A program made the position numbers and the translations under genes. 64,000 nt of DNA from Centrapalus pauciflorus (taxonomy: Eukaryota; Streptophyta; Magnoliopsida; Asterales; Asteraceae): assembly GCA_020465985.1 (NCBI GenBank), contig JAANYP010003878.1, positions 226,001 to 290,000 of the forward strand, in the 5' to 3' direction. The notes below the pieces were generated by a model that was not told the origin of the DNA, did no database searches, and saw nothing but the letters and a program-made list of their open reading frames with translations. Positions 47,775 to 59,925 of the stretch are shown here, one piece after another (position 1 is the first letter of the stretch; every line of letters starts with the position of its first letter).

Positions 47775-48368
47775 CCACCCAGCATTTGATGTTTCTCCTT
47801 TAGACGAATCGTTACCATTTGTTATCTGTAATATATATATTTTTATTTTTGCTTAAAATCGTAAAAATATTTATTAAAATTTTTTTTTACTCTATTACCT
47901 TCAAAAATTACACATTTTTTATCCCTTAACGGTCGAGAATATAGCCGTTCAACGACTATATCTCTTCTCTTCCTCTATAAATTCATCACAATCTTACCAC
48001 TTGTTTACACTATCTCTAAAATACTCTCTATTCCAATATTACCACTTTCTCCCATAAATTTCAATACGGTCAAACTCGTTTCTTTGTTTGCAATCATACT
48101 CATTCCGGTGATGATCTATCTGCATTCACTTCTTGAATCTGAAGAGAGACCGCCATTTTATTTTCTTGCTACCATCATTATGGTACTACTTCCCATATCC
48201 ATGGCTATGAAGTGGTACTGGCTTTAATACTGTAATACTTATGTAATGTAATAATGCCATAAAATTATTTTGTGGTTAATTTATAAAATAAAGTTTTTTT
48301 ATCGTATATTTATTTTAGAAGTTTAAGTTTAGGATTCTAATTTCGATATCTAATTCTCTTAAACTAAA

Positions 48369-48382
48369 CATCTCTGATACCA
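48369..48382 (-). other. Primer binding site of element 2
   Basis: The minus strand reads TGGTATCAGAGATG two bases inside the 5' LTR, a tRNA-iMet primer site. Confidence 0.88.
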
Positions 48383-48384
48383 CT

Positions 48385-49695
48385 TGTGACACCCTCACTT
48401 TCCATACTACAACAATACCCTATATAGCATGGTATGTGGGGCGGAGTCAAATTCATCATACAATGGATCGACTCGTGGCGAAAGAACATAACAACTATTA
48501 TTCTCCAACAGTGTTTTAGTACAACTTATTCAATCGAAATACATAATACATAATCAGGAATTTAAAATATTGACAAATTATTCATAAACTTTCTCTTTTC
48601 CTTTGCCATTAGAGGTTCCTTCCTCAGTACCTGAGTATAAACATGTAAGGGTGAGCGACAACGCCCAGCAAGTACTAATCACATTGGGTGGAATAACGTA
48701 ATTCAAAAAATAATTTATAACTGGTAAGAAAATGTATAAAAATAACATTTTTGTGAAAAGATATTTTTCCGTGAAATTAATACAGCGGCTTGCAACTGAA
48801 AGCTGTGAAGAAACCATGATACAAGAGAAATTGATTTCTTCATTTCATACCCGAGTTAAATGGGTATGTTTGTGAATGAAATTAGTTACTACTATTTTCA
48901 TAAAGACTTTCCATCCTTTATCGTTATAAAATTTACTGGTATATTATTACCCGGATAAATCACAGAGAAATATCCTTCGTGCCATCTCAAAAGGCTTCGC
49001 CATTTTGGCGTCATTATGTTGCCATCTTAAAAGGCTATATCATTATTATAATATTTCCAGTATCCTTACGTTGATATTCACGAAGTCATACCAACAACGA
49101 TTATGGATAGAAATTATGTAACTTTGGATAAATAATGTCACAGTTCCAATATCATAAGAAATACTGAATCATAACATAAATCATATAACATCACAGAGTC
49201 AAATAAAATGATTCAGCATCATGAATAGAATAATAGGCTCAAAGTGGAAGTGATTAGAAACTTACAGTAGTCCAGAAACGGTTTTAAGAATTTCGTAAGA
49301 GAGAAGTTAAAAAATACTCAAAATATGACTCTTTGTTTAATAGTGATATTTATGAGTATTAGTACGATTTTCATTCGAAGGAAATGCGTCAATTTATAGC
49401 CTCAATATTTCGACAGTTTACGTATTTTACGCGTGTCTTGACAATCTACCGACGTTCGTGTCAGTCGAAAATTTTTCCACCGACACTTTCAATTCAATTC
49501 AATTTCTATGTGCAATAATGCACATTTATAATATATACCCTTAATCTATCATAATATTTTCATATAACCCCCCTCGTCTATTATAAATATTTATTTAACA
49601 CCTTTTTATAATAATTATTATTATCATTATATGTAAAATGCAATGCGATTTAATAATTACCTGCTAATTTCTCGATGAATTTTCAGGATGTTACA
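48385..49695 (-). repeat. 5' LTR of element 2 (1311 bp)
   Basis: Aligns with 41306-42614; about thirty substitutions by eye. Confidence 0.93.
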
Positions 49696-49700
49696 GATCC

Positions 49701-52140
49701 GAACCGAGTAAAATGTAGGATCGGTCGGTGACTGATCCTACAATTAATCCTATGATTGATCCCATGATCTCACGTCCGATCTTGCTAAAAAACAATCATT
49801 CACCAATCTTACTCGAAATCACTTGGCGTCTTGGTGGGATCATAAGATTGGTCGATCCTTCAATCTTAGTCGCAATCCTAACAACTATGATTTTCAGTTT
49901 TACACAAGCAACTAGTACTAACCTAATAAACTAAAAAAATCAAGTACTCCCAACAAATGAAGCAAATCTAGCAATATGCAGTTTATTATTAAAATTAATT
50001 TTTATTAAAAATACATCAGCAAACCAACAAATTCAATTTCTACACTCGAGATTGTAACAATTAATGGTATATTGTTTAAAAACATACATTTTATAGTTTT
50101 GAAACAAGCTTGACTGAAACATGATGAAGCATACATTTTCAAGATCTGACTTTTAATTAATTCTTGATGGTGATTTGTAAACAAATATTACTTTCGATCA
50201 TTATTATGAATTTGTTGCTATTCGCATCCCTATTTACTAAATGTACCCTCATGCATGTCACATCAACACTATTAACCAATCATATTTCAAAAAAGATATT
50301 AAAATGTTAAAAAATGTCACATCAAGAGGGATGCATATCACATCGTAGGACGAAGGGGATGCAAATAAAATTTTCCTATATATACTACATAATACACTAA
50401 ATACAACCATTCTACCTTAGAACAAGTTGATGCAACTATGCAAGACTTGTTACCACAAACTGACTCACTGATGACCATTCACTGCCTATGCTGATTACAT
50501 GTTTTTTTAAAGAAATTTGAACCCTTCAAGTTTGGAAGTAGCCTATCTAACAACACCATCCTCCTCCATAGCAACTCGTCACGACCACAACCACCACTTT
50601 CACATTAATCACCTGAAAAACATCCAAATCAAGATTGATCTAATCAGATTTCATCAACATAATCCTCCAAACAACTATCCCTTCAATGAAGGAAATGGTT
50701 CGAGACCATTAGAGACAAAATCATGTTTATCGGTTCTTTAGTCACAATCGATCCATTTCATATGTAAAATGGGGAGGGGAATAAGATTAGGAGGTGAAGA
50801 ACATCAATGTATAGGGAGAAGGAGGGTTGTTAGCAAAGGGAGAGGGCGGTTGGTACTCGCAATGGCTAAACTTAAGTTATAAAAATTGATGCCATTACAA
50901 CGTATGTTTCATTTTCATGCAAGTAAACAAAAACAATTATATTCTTGTTGAAATATCTTGAAAAAACTGAAAGTATTTCAATTAACAGTATTTTAGGACC
51001 CTTTGTGCCTACAAACAACTTTTTTTTTTTTTCAAAAGCTTATTCTTTGTTTCCAGTTTTGATTTACAAAAAGACTTTATTCTATTTTATTTTACTCATG
51101 ATACTCTTTCAATTCCTAAAAAATTAGGCCCAATATCAAATATCACACGGGTTTAAACTTTTTCAATTTTAGTCTCAATTTCAGATTTTGAACATTCTAT
51201 GTCCGATGGTTTAGTATCAAGGTGATTCTTTTTCTGTTCCTATATATATGGGTCTGCGCAACAAACAATCAATTTTCAGTTAAAAAAATTAGATCCATTT
51301 TAGTGTGAAATGTAAAAAAAAAAAAGTCTAAAATCATTTAAGATCTCAATTTTAAGTATCTAAGCAATTAAAATTTGAAAATGTCAAAGCAAAGAAGGTC
51401 ATATGCTCAAATAGGTATTTCATCTATTGCTAAGTATCAAAATATCACTTTAAACAATTAATTTTAATTTTTTTACATAAGATTGTGTAAAATAACATTG
51501 CAAATGTATATAATTTAGTTTCTTAAGTTTTTACCAAGTAAAAAATTAAAAGAAAAACATTTTATGAATGAATGAGATATCCTGTGAAAATATCATTCAT
51601 TCACACAATCATCCACATATTTAAATGATTGTTTTATTAATTTTATTTAAAAAAATTAATATTTGTATATAACCTGTACGGTGCGCAAATTATGAAAGCT
51701 TAAAATTTTATGGTTTTCAAAAGCTCGAGCTAGTTTTTTTATCTATAAGTTGCGTTTGGATGAATTTCTTCGTGGATACTTATAAAGACCATAAAATCTT
51801 AAACCATAAGTTATTTCAAATGGCTTTTAGACGAAGTACCTCGAACTTATAAAAAATAAAATTATCAAAATAACATTACTTATGTATCTAATTTAGTTTA
51901 TTCATTTACATGGATTTTTATGTCATTTTATATTTTTCAGCTTCAACTAAAACTAATTTACCAAACACATGTAATAACAAAACCTCCAACTACCATAAGC
52001 TCAAATTCTAGTTTCAGTTGGTGTCATAAACTCGTGCTCCAACTACAACTAGTTTTTACCAAATAGACCTCAAGTACCATCTGAAAAAATAATAGTTCTT
52101 GAAACTCTATTATGTGTGTGTGTGTGTGTGTGTATAGACA
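49701..52140. other. Intergenic region
   Basis: 49.70-49.89 kb is GATC-rich and ends CGCAATCCTAACAAC, a relative of the 33.3-33.7 kb MITE; element 2 probably inserted into such a copy. 50.5-50.7 kb is mildly GC-richer with no recognisable protein. 51745-52075 begins TGCGTTTGGATGAA and ends TACCAAATAGACC, a possible MITE. Confidence 0.4.
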
Positions 52141-52141
52141 C

Positions 52142-52874
52142 ATAGGCGGAAGCTACATGTATGGGAGGAGTAACCCGTGCAATGGGTCCCTTCCTCAGTA
52201 ACTAATTTCATATTGTATTTTCTATTTTTGAAATTTTACGTCTGTAACCGGCAAAAATTTCGTTGTGCAATTTATAGTATCACAAAAAAAAAATTGAAGT
52301 GTGCAACTAGACTAAAAAATATACCTCAAATGTAACAAAAAATTAAAAGTTAGATGTCTAAATAACTAAATAAGTAATAAAAATAAAACACAATAATTTT
52401 AGCTCATATTAAAATCAAAACCCAATGATATTTGAAACTTGAAAGTTTGCATTTAGTTAGTTCAAAACTCTTTAATTGGTCATCGTAGGTTTTATTATAT
52501 CTATCGGTGGAAAAAGTTTTCAAAATGAATTTTATCAAAAAGTGTTAGTAACAAACATCATTCTTCAAGAGTTAGATTAAACGATTCTAATGAATCTGAT
52601 AACATTACACAATACCAAAAAAAAAAAAACCATAATCTTCAAATCCTTCAATCTATTTACAATTGACATAACCGATTTTTCTTAGAATCCTTCCGATAAA
52701 TCACAAATTTTAGATTATTAAGTTAACTAATAAGAATTTTAGATTATATATAAATACCAATTTTTTGGTCTGATCCGACTCGACCAAGATAATCCTTTGA
52801 ATTTTTGAACCATGAACGGGAATTTTTTTTTTTTTTTTTTTTGCAGCGAGTCCTTTTAGTGGCTTGGTCCGCCA

Positions 52875-52877
<3 letters not shown>
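52142..52877 (+). mobile_element. Dispersed repeat bounded by GGCGGA / GGTCCGCC (copy 2)
   Basis: Same order of motifs as 13007-13945: TAGGCGGA...AACCCGTGCAATGGGTCCC near the start and AGTGGCTTGGTCCGCCACT at the end. (TG)n precedes and (TA)n follows. Non-coding. Confidence 0.6.
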
Positions 52878-52952
<75 letters not shown>

Positions 52953-53011
52953 TGTATGTATGTATGTATGTATGTATGTATGTATGTATGTATGTATGTA
53001 TGTATGTATGT
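52878..53011. repeat. (TA)n(GTAT)n compound microsatellite
   Basis: About 24 TA units to 52925, then about 21 GTAT units. The IY/MYVC-type frames read from it are artefacts. Confidence 0.96.
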
Positions 53012-54900
53012 ATTATGTGTTAAAAAAATATTAGAAAATTTATTAGAATGATTATTATGTAATAAGAACTATTATTATTATTATTAAAAAAATATGATGT
53101 ACTTTTTCATTAAATGAAAGTATAAAAAACGATTTATACATATACGTATTTTAATAAAATATATGTTTTTCACCATCAATGGACCGCACCGACAAATCGA
53201 CAATTAAGCATAAATCCAAATTCTGACGCTTTTTCGTGTATGGTGTTTTGTCGGTTTAAGAATAATAATTTTTCACTATAATGATCTTTTTGCTTTATTA
53301 TTATTCTGATCAAAATTATTTTAATAAATATTATATCGATATTAGAAAATCTACCTAAATTTTTAATAGTTTAAAGTCGTGTCATACAGACATAAATTTT
53401 TACTTTGTAGAAATGTGATAATGTAACTGTTGAATTTATGTTTATTTATCGAGATTTTGTCCTTAATGATGTAACTGTTAAAACATAAATATGACATTTG
53501 GTTTTCCCACCGATATTGGTAGGTTCTTTATCCTATTGGGATTGTCATGAGATCCCAATAGGAGACCACTGTATTCTATTAAAAATTGTTGCAATATCTG
53601 AATAGGATGTGACAAGACTTCTGCATTAATTTTACATGTTTCCATTCTATTTCATTTGACTTTGACTTTTTTGCCGTGTTGTGTATTGTACAACTAATTT
53701 TGATCTCACTAAACAAATTGCTTATCTTTTATTTGTTTTAGGAATTAAATAAAAAACAGTCGAGGGATTGTCTTGTAAGCAGTATTAGAAGAAGAGTGTA
53801 GTTAACTTTGTCGGAATCGATATGTTTTATAATCATATTTAATTAATACACATTAATGTTGTAGTTATTATTTTAGACATGTGTTTCATGAATTTGTGTT
53901 CTATAAATTTGATATCTAATAACTATGAACGAAAAATATTTTAAAAAAAGCTTTTCACGGATTCAATTTTAATAACTCAATAAAGAATTTATAAAAAATT
54001 TATAATAAGGAGTATTTTGGTCATTTATTGTAATTATCTTTTTATTCCTCCAACATATTTACATACCAACTTAAAAAGTAAAAACAACAATAAATGTAAT
54101 TTGAATTTCATTCTGTTTCTATCAACAAAATAAATGACAGTTTTTGAATTCAGATACAGTCAATTACTTTTAGATTCTTATTTGTCGACACATTACATTC
54201 TTTGAACAAAACATTGTCTAAACTAATAAATCTAACAAAACATGGTTATCGATTTCTTAATCAATCTTTTTTCCGTTAAAATATGTGTTATTATCTTATG
54301 AGATATCCTACTTAAAAAAAATGATTTTAAAGAGTTAGAAACTTATATAAGAATAAAATTTAAGACAATAAATCATAATGTTGAGATCATGCATTAAAAA
54401 TATTTTTTTTGGTGTCATTTATTATTCACTTATGAACTAAATTTTTGGAAAAATATTATAATAAATCAATGATTAGAAATTAAAGATTTCAATCCATTCA
54501 TGAATCTAACATATACCAATGGTGTAAAAACTATGAATCCTCCTCATATTTAGCCTAAAAATCTCAGCCCATCAGTCCATCACATCTTCCAACACACATT
54601 TGCAAATCCCCAAAATTGAAAAATTCATCAAAATGAAAAGCCTCTGAATTTCAAGTCCTTGATTCACCAATCAAACCCTCCAAAATCACACCTCCCAATT
54701 TATGCAATCTTAAACATGTTTCTGTTTTTTATTTTTTAAGAATCCATTTCTTTAGAAAGGAGGTGAAATATAGGATTATAGAATATGCAATTTCCACAAA
54801 AAAAAAATGGAGAAAATCAGAAAACCCTAAAATTATTTTTACTGTGAAAATTATAGCCCTTTGACTATTCTTTCTTTTCTTGAGTTTGATGATATGTAAT
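53012..54900. other. AT-rich spacer upstream of the epimerase gene
   Basis: No gene, RNA or clear repeat is supported. The promoter of the epimerase gene should lie in its 3' part; no convincing TATA box was singled out. Confidence 0.4.
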
Positions 54901-55204
54901 GAGTCCACACCACCTTGAAATTTCATTATCATTTTAATAAAAATCCTTCAAAATCAGTCCACCTCTATCTTCCTTTCTCTCCCCAATCACATATTTCTTT
55001 TTCAATCAATCTTTACAACCAAGAAAACCCACAAAAACAATCAATCAATCCCTTCAAGAAACCACGAGATTCCATTGTATTCCACCATCAACAACAAAAA
55101 GGTAAAAAAAAAAAATCAAAAAATTTGGGGGAGAAGAAGATTGAAGAACATCTTTTCAATCTCTGTGTGTGTTTTGGTTTATCTTGTTCTTGTTCATCAA
55201 ACCC

Positions 55205-55228
55205 ATGAATTTTCTTGAGAAGATTTGA
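55205..55228 (+). promoter_or_regulatory. Short upstream ORF in the epimerase leader
   Basis: ATG at 55205 opens a seven-codon frame ending TGA at 55228, about 150 nt before the main start. It lies in the CT/A-rich presumed 5'UTR (about 54950-55377). It could modulate translation if transcripts start upstream. Confidence 0.4.
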
Positions 55229-55377
55229 TTCATTCTTCAAACCCTTTGAAAAAAGAAGAAAAACTTTTGGTTTTTCTTTCAAACCCTAATCACATTCCAA
55301 GAAAAATCAAACCTTTACACCAGCTGGGTATTTGCCATTTTTTCAAGATTATTAATTTCTTGGAAGAAAAAAAAATT

Positions 55378-56715
55378 ATGAAGTCATCTCATCTTGATAG
55401 TATTCCATCAACACCAGGGAAATTCAAGATTGAAAAATCCCAATTTAATCATAGATTCAGATGGCATTATTCATATCTAGCAAAACTCACATTTTGGAGT
55501 TTTGTTTTCTTGGGATTAATCTTTGTTTTCTTCTTCAAATCACCACCACCTTCATCATCATCACCCTACTCACCATCATCCTCAATTCCCTCAGATCTCT
55601 CTCGCAGATCCTTAAAAACCAATTCTTGGGGCGGACCCGTTTGGGAAAAACGGGTCAAATCCTCATCCAAGATCCGATCAAAAACTGGGTTCTCCGTCTT
55701 AGTCACCGGCGCCGCTGGCTTCGTCGGAACCCACGTCAGCGCCGCCTTGAAACGCCGCGGCGATGGTGTTCTGGGTCTTGATAATTTCAATGATTACTAT
55801 GATCCAGCCCTCAAAAGGGCTCGCCAAGCTTTACTTGAAAGAAGTGGGATTTACATTGTGGAAGGTGACATAAACGACGTCGCTTTGCTCAAGAAACTTT
55901 TTGAGGTAGTCCCTTTTACTCATGTTATGCATTTAGCTGCTCAAGCTGGTGTTAGATATGCTATGGAAAATCCAAGTTCTTATATTCATAGTAATATTGC
56001 TGGATTTGTTAATCTTCTTGAAATCTGCAAATCTGCAAATCCACAGCCTGCAATTGTCTGGGCATCTTCCAGTTCTGTTTATGGATTAAACACTAAAGTT
56101 CCCTTTTCCGAAAAAGACCGAACCGATCAACCCGCGAGCCTATACGCCGCCACGAAAAAGGCGGGCGAAGAAATCGCCCATACGTATAATCATATCTACG
56201 GTTTATCGTTAACCGGTTTAAGATTCTTTACTGTTTATGGACCATGGGGAAGACCTGATATGGCTTACTTTTTCTTTACAAGAGATATCTTGAAAGGAAA
56301 ATCCATTCCCATTTTCGAATCCGTTAATCATGGAACTGTCGCTCGTGATTTTACGTACGTTGATGATATCGTAAAGGGTTGTTTAGGTGCTTTGGATACC
56401 GCCGAGAAGAGTACAGGAAGTGGTGGAAAGAAAAAAGGGCCTGCGCAGCTACGCGTGTTTAATTTAGGGAATACCTCTCCTGTTCCTGTTTCGGATCTTG
56501 TTAGTATTTTGGAGAAGTTATTGAAAGTGAAAGCGAAGAGACGTGTGATGAAATTACCTAGGAATGGCGATGTGCCGTTTACTCATGCGAATATTAGTTT
56601 TGCTCAGAAGGAGTTTGGGTATAAACCGACAACGGATCTTCAAATGGGGTTGAAGAAGTTTGTTAGATGGTATGTGAGTTATTATGGTTCTTCAGGGAAG
56701 AAGAGCGATCACTGA
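55378..56715 (+). CDS. GAE: UDP-glucuronate 4-epimerase (GAE family)
   Basis: The 445-residue protein interconverts UDP-glucuronate and UDP-galacturonate in the Golgi, supplying pectin synthesis. The N-terminus has the family signature SHLDSIPSTPGKFK, then one membrane anchor at about residues 35-53 (type II, short cytosolic tail) and a Ser/Pro stem. The extended SDR fold follows: NAD-binding GAAGFVG at 111-117, a catalytic serine region WASSSSVYG (228-236) and YAATK at 256-260 (Tyr256/Lys260), then RFFTVYGPWGRPDM. Length fits Arabidopsis GAE1-6 (about 430-460). The gene is intronless, as known for the family. The ATG at 55378 is the first in its frame and matches the family start. It is intact. 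The exact paralogue number cannot be assigned. Confidence 0.96.
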   Translation: MKSSHLDSIPSTPGKFKIEKSQFNHRFRWHYSYLAKLTFWSFVFLGLIFVFFFKSPPPSSSSPYSPSSSIPSDLSRRSLKTNSWGGPVWEKRVKSSSKIRSKTGFSVLVTGAAGFVGTHVSAALKRRGDGVLGLDNFNDYYDPALKRARQALLERSGIYIVEGDINDVALLKKLFEVVPFTHVMHLAAQAGVRYAMENPSSYIHSNIAGFVNLLEICKSANPQPAIVWASSSSVYGLNTKVPFSEKDRTDQPASLYAATKKAGEEIAHTYNHIYGLSLTGLRFFTVYGPWGRPDMAYFFFTRDILKGKSIPIFESVNHGTVARDFTYVDDIVKGCLGALDTAEKSTGSGGKKKGPAQLRVFNLGNTSPVPVSDLVSILEKLLKVKAKRRVMKLPRNGDVPFTHANISFAQKEFGYKPTTDLQMGLKKFVRWYVSYYGSSGKKSDH

Positions 56716-57280
56716 GACATGAACACGACACGAATGATACAAAAAAAAAAAAAGTGGTAAAACTTGTTCTTGAATTCTTATTCGTTTTGATATTCATATG
56801 AATTTGTTATGTTAGTCCTGTATTTCCCGATCAAATTATCTTGTTTTCGAGTATTGGTATACGATGATGATGGCATATAAGGAATGGTGGAAACGAGGAT
56901 CACGCGATGAACAAGATTTTGTTTCGGGTTTTTATTCATAAGTTTTCTTTGTGGTTTCATCAAGGAGAAGGGGGCCTTTGATTTGTACCAAAAGGAATTC
57001 AAGAACTTCTTCATATGTTTCTTGTTAGTTAACTCATGGGAATGTAATTTGTTGTAGCATTATTATTGTTAAGATTCATGACTGATAGAGCAAATTTGCT
57101 TTCATTGGTGGACTTTGTATCATTTCATGGGATTTAAATAAATAGAAGAACACAATAGTTTGAATGTTATATGATGATGATGTTTTCTTGTTAAGATTCT
57201 TGATTAAAGTTTGAATTTTTATTTATTTATTTATTTATAATTTGTTGATTTGAGCTTCACTTTTGTGATTCCTTGTTTGA
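56716..57280 (+). other. 3' flank/UTR of the epimerase gene
   Basis: Non-coding. A possible AATAAA polyadenylation signal is near 57138. An A12 run is at about 56742-56753. Confidence 0.4.
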
Positions 57281-57282
57281 TT

Positions 57283-57433
57283 TCTTGATTCAAGTTTGTA
57301 TATTACCGGATAATCTCTAGCTTGATTAAAGATTCAACCGATTCTTTGAGGGGAATTAGATTTCTTGATTCAAGTTCGTATATTACCTGATGATCTCTAG
57401 CTTGATTCAAGATTCAACCGATTCTTTGAGGGG
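57283..57433. repeat. Tandem duplication of about 75 bp
   Basis: TTTCTTGATTCAAGTT.GTATATTACC...GATTCAACCGATTCTTTGAGGGG at 57283-57355 recurs at 57361-57433 with four or five mismatches. Confidence 0.88.
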
Positions 57434-57635
57434 CGTTTAGTTTGTAGATTTTTTTTTTTCTTAGGATTTGAATTATGTCAAATAATCTGTATTATGTAAT
57501 ATTTTTATTTATCATGATTTAAAAAAGAACACACAAGGATGAGACATGAGAATTCATGACTAAAATCTACAAACCAAACAAGATAGTTAAACGCAAATCT
57601 CAAGAAATCTCAGGAAATGCGTAAACCAAACGCAC
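57430..57635. mobile_element. Tourist-like MITE (about 206 bp)
   Basis: Left GGGGCGTTTAGTTTGTAGATT and right GCGTAAACCAAACGCAC are inverted-complementary; the internal CTACAAACCAAAC is a further inverse of the left end. TTA follows on the right, while the left duplication is not clear. Related to 61264-61579. Confidence 0.6.
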
Positions 57636-57639
57636 TTAG

Positions 57640-58089
57640 GATTTCTTAGCTTTTAATGATCAGAAAAAAAAAAGACTTATAAAGACGGAGAATGTCATTG
57701 ATTTGAGTTTGTTCCTTCGGTTAATTATTATTTTTTTTCGAACAGTATTCAATTTGGCAAACACGTATAGGGGTACAAACACAACTTGACCTCATCAATA
57801 ATGTTGGTACCATGAAATAGATACAAACATACTAGGTTTATGACAAAGACAAACCATGGCACACGTTTGTTGACTCATTGTATAACATTGCTAGCATAAA
57901 TGGATAAGTCGTAGCTTTTACCTATTTATGTAAATGTTAACTACATAAGGGTAACAATGGAAAATAATTTTTTTATTTGTTTAAGGATTTAAAAATTTTT
58001 AATGACACGTGGCAAGTGTGATTACCATAATTAAATGGTTTTAGTATATATCTATCACTTACTATCAATAATCCATAATCTATCTATTT
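57640..58089. other. Spacer before the Helitron
   Basis: No gene is supported. Confidence 0.4.
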
Positions 58090-59922
58090 TCTAATAAGAG
58101 ATTAAATAATTATCTATTTGTCAATGGAAGATCGTTTTATTTGTATATGGTTATGGTGGTACTGTTCATCTGGCAAACGTTATCGACAGTTTTACGGTGT
58201 CAATGTGAAATAGTATTAAATCTTGCCTCAAGTGGTATTGCATCGCTACTATTAAACGGTGGACGGACAACACAACATGTTGCAATGTTAATGAAAAAAA
58301 TGTAAGTTCATAATTTGGGATGAAGCTACTATGGTACATAAGTATGCATTTGAAGCGTTAGATAGAACGTTAAAGGATAACCTGAGTACTAACGAGCCGA
58401 GAAACACAGATAAGCTGTTTGGAGGAAAGGTCATAGTATTTGGCGGTGATTTAAGACGACTTTTTCTGGTAATTCCTAAAGGAAACAAAAACGATATTGT
58501 AAATGCAATAGTGAATTCATCTTATATTTGGCAACATTGTTACATTCTAAATTTGACAGTTAACATGAGAATGAAAGTTGGAAGTCAATTTTCAAATATT
58601 GAGGAAACTAAACAATTTGTCGAATGGATACTAAATATAAGATATGGCAATGAAGGTGGAGCTAACGATGGTTAAAATGATGTTGAAATACCAGAAGACC
58701 TATTGATAAGAGATTCATATGATCCATTTGGTTCAACTATTGAATTTGCATATCTGAATGTCGTTTCAAATTGCTGAATTCTATCTTATTTCCAAGAAAG
58801 AGCATTTCTTGCACCAACACGTGAAATCGTTGCAGCAACACATGAAGTTGTGGATATCATAAATAATCGGTTGCTTGAATCTTTTGAAGGATATGAGACT
58901 GTGTATTTGAGTTCGGATACTGTATGTGAATCAGAGTTTGTTCACAATGGTTTTGAAAATGCATTATACTCGCCTGATGTGCTAAACAGTTTGAAGTTTG
59001 TGAGTTTGCCAAATCACAAATTGGTGTTCCTATTATGTTGCTTTGAAATATCGATCAAACTGGTGGTCTATGCAACAGATTCAGGTTACACGTGGTAAAA
59101 CTTGGACAACGCATTATCGAAGCTGAAATCATATCAGGAAGCAACATCAGTAGTAGGACATTAATAACCTAGGATGAGATTGTTTCGCCATGACAATAAA
59201 TACAAGCCAGGAACAATCTCTATCAGGAGTTGGATTATTTTTGCTAAGATCAATTTTCACACATGAGCAGTTGTATGTTGCATTATCAAGAGTTACGAGC
59301 AGAATTGGGTTAAAAATTTTGATCACCGACAAAGACGGTGCTCTGATCACGAAGAATCCAAAGTTGTTTATAAAGAAGTGTTGGCTAAAGTATAGTGTTT
59401 TTTTAGTTTATCTTAAAATTACGTTGTAGTTTTTATTTTATATTTTTCTATTTTATTTATTACTTATATATGTAATGCTTTAATATCATTCTATATTTTT
59501 ATATGTATTTATTTAATTTCATTAAAATAAATTTAAACAGAGTCGTGCATTTTAGTATCTAATACTAATATTGGTGTAATAATAAACATTAAGTATTTTT
59601 TAACGTTTAATATTTATATAATTTTCTTTCATATATTTTTTAACGTTTAATATTTATATAATTTTCTTTCATAAATTTTTTTGATATAATTTATACTATT
59701 TACTATTAATTTTAAAGGTATGATAAATAATAAATCTTACTAACATATATTATCTAATTATAAAATGATAATTAAATAAAATATTTCAAAATTATCATGT
59801 TTAACAATCTTTTTTTTTTTTAATTTATTCACACCTATAACTATTCAAAATACATTTTTTTCACTTACAAAATTTTAAATATTTTATGATTGAACCCATG
59901 TAATACATGTGTATTAAACTAG
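58090..59922 (+). mobile_element. Degenerate Helitron with helicase remnants
   Basis: 5' end TCTAATAAGAGATTAAATAA (repeated at 59926). 3' end hairpin ACCCATGTAATACATGTGT, then ATTAAA, then CTAG at 59919-59922, followed by T. The interior carries Pif1-type helicase pieces at 58139-59424; the Rep domain is absent. At about 1.83 kb it is a deletion derivative. Confidence 0.72.
58139..59424 (+). pseudogene. Helitron Pif1-like helicase remnant
   Basis: Order of conserved pieces across frames: VYGYGGT (Walker A start, near 58142; the GKT is lost), NLASSGIASLLL, WDEA (Walker B, near 58318), the HKYAFEALDRTL segment, FGGKVIVFGGDLR, NSSYIWQH, a middle part NNRLLESFEGYE, and the C-terminal TINTSQEQSLSGVGL, then HEQLYVALSRV with ILITDKDG. 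These match the helicase half of plant RepHel proteins. Stops and frameshifts separate the blocks, and the segment between 59030 and 59190 is shuffled. Non-functional. Confidence 0.85.
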
Positions 59923-59925
59923 TTT

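Larger units (their letters stand above)
41306..49695 (-). mobile_element. Degenerate Ty3/gypsy LTR retrotransposon (element 2)
   Basis: LTRs at 41306-42614 (3') and 48385-49695 (5') are direct copies, TGTAACATCC...GTGTCACA on the minus strand. Flanks GGTCC (41301-41305) and GATCC (49696-49700) are a TSD with one change. The PBS, read on the minus strand, is TGGTATCAGAGATG just inside the 5' LTR (near 48369-48382). A CGAGGACGAAATTT motif sits near the 3' LTR. Internal order from the 5' LTR: extra ORF, gag, PR, RT, RNase H, truncated IN. It is broken by stops, frameshifts and a deletion. LTR divergence by eye is clearly higher than in element 1 (about 2-3%). Confidence 0.93.

Noticed and set aside
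55461..55790. Alternative frames within the epimerase gene
   Set aside because: They overlap the well-supported GAE frame.
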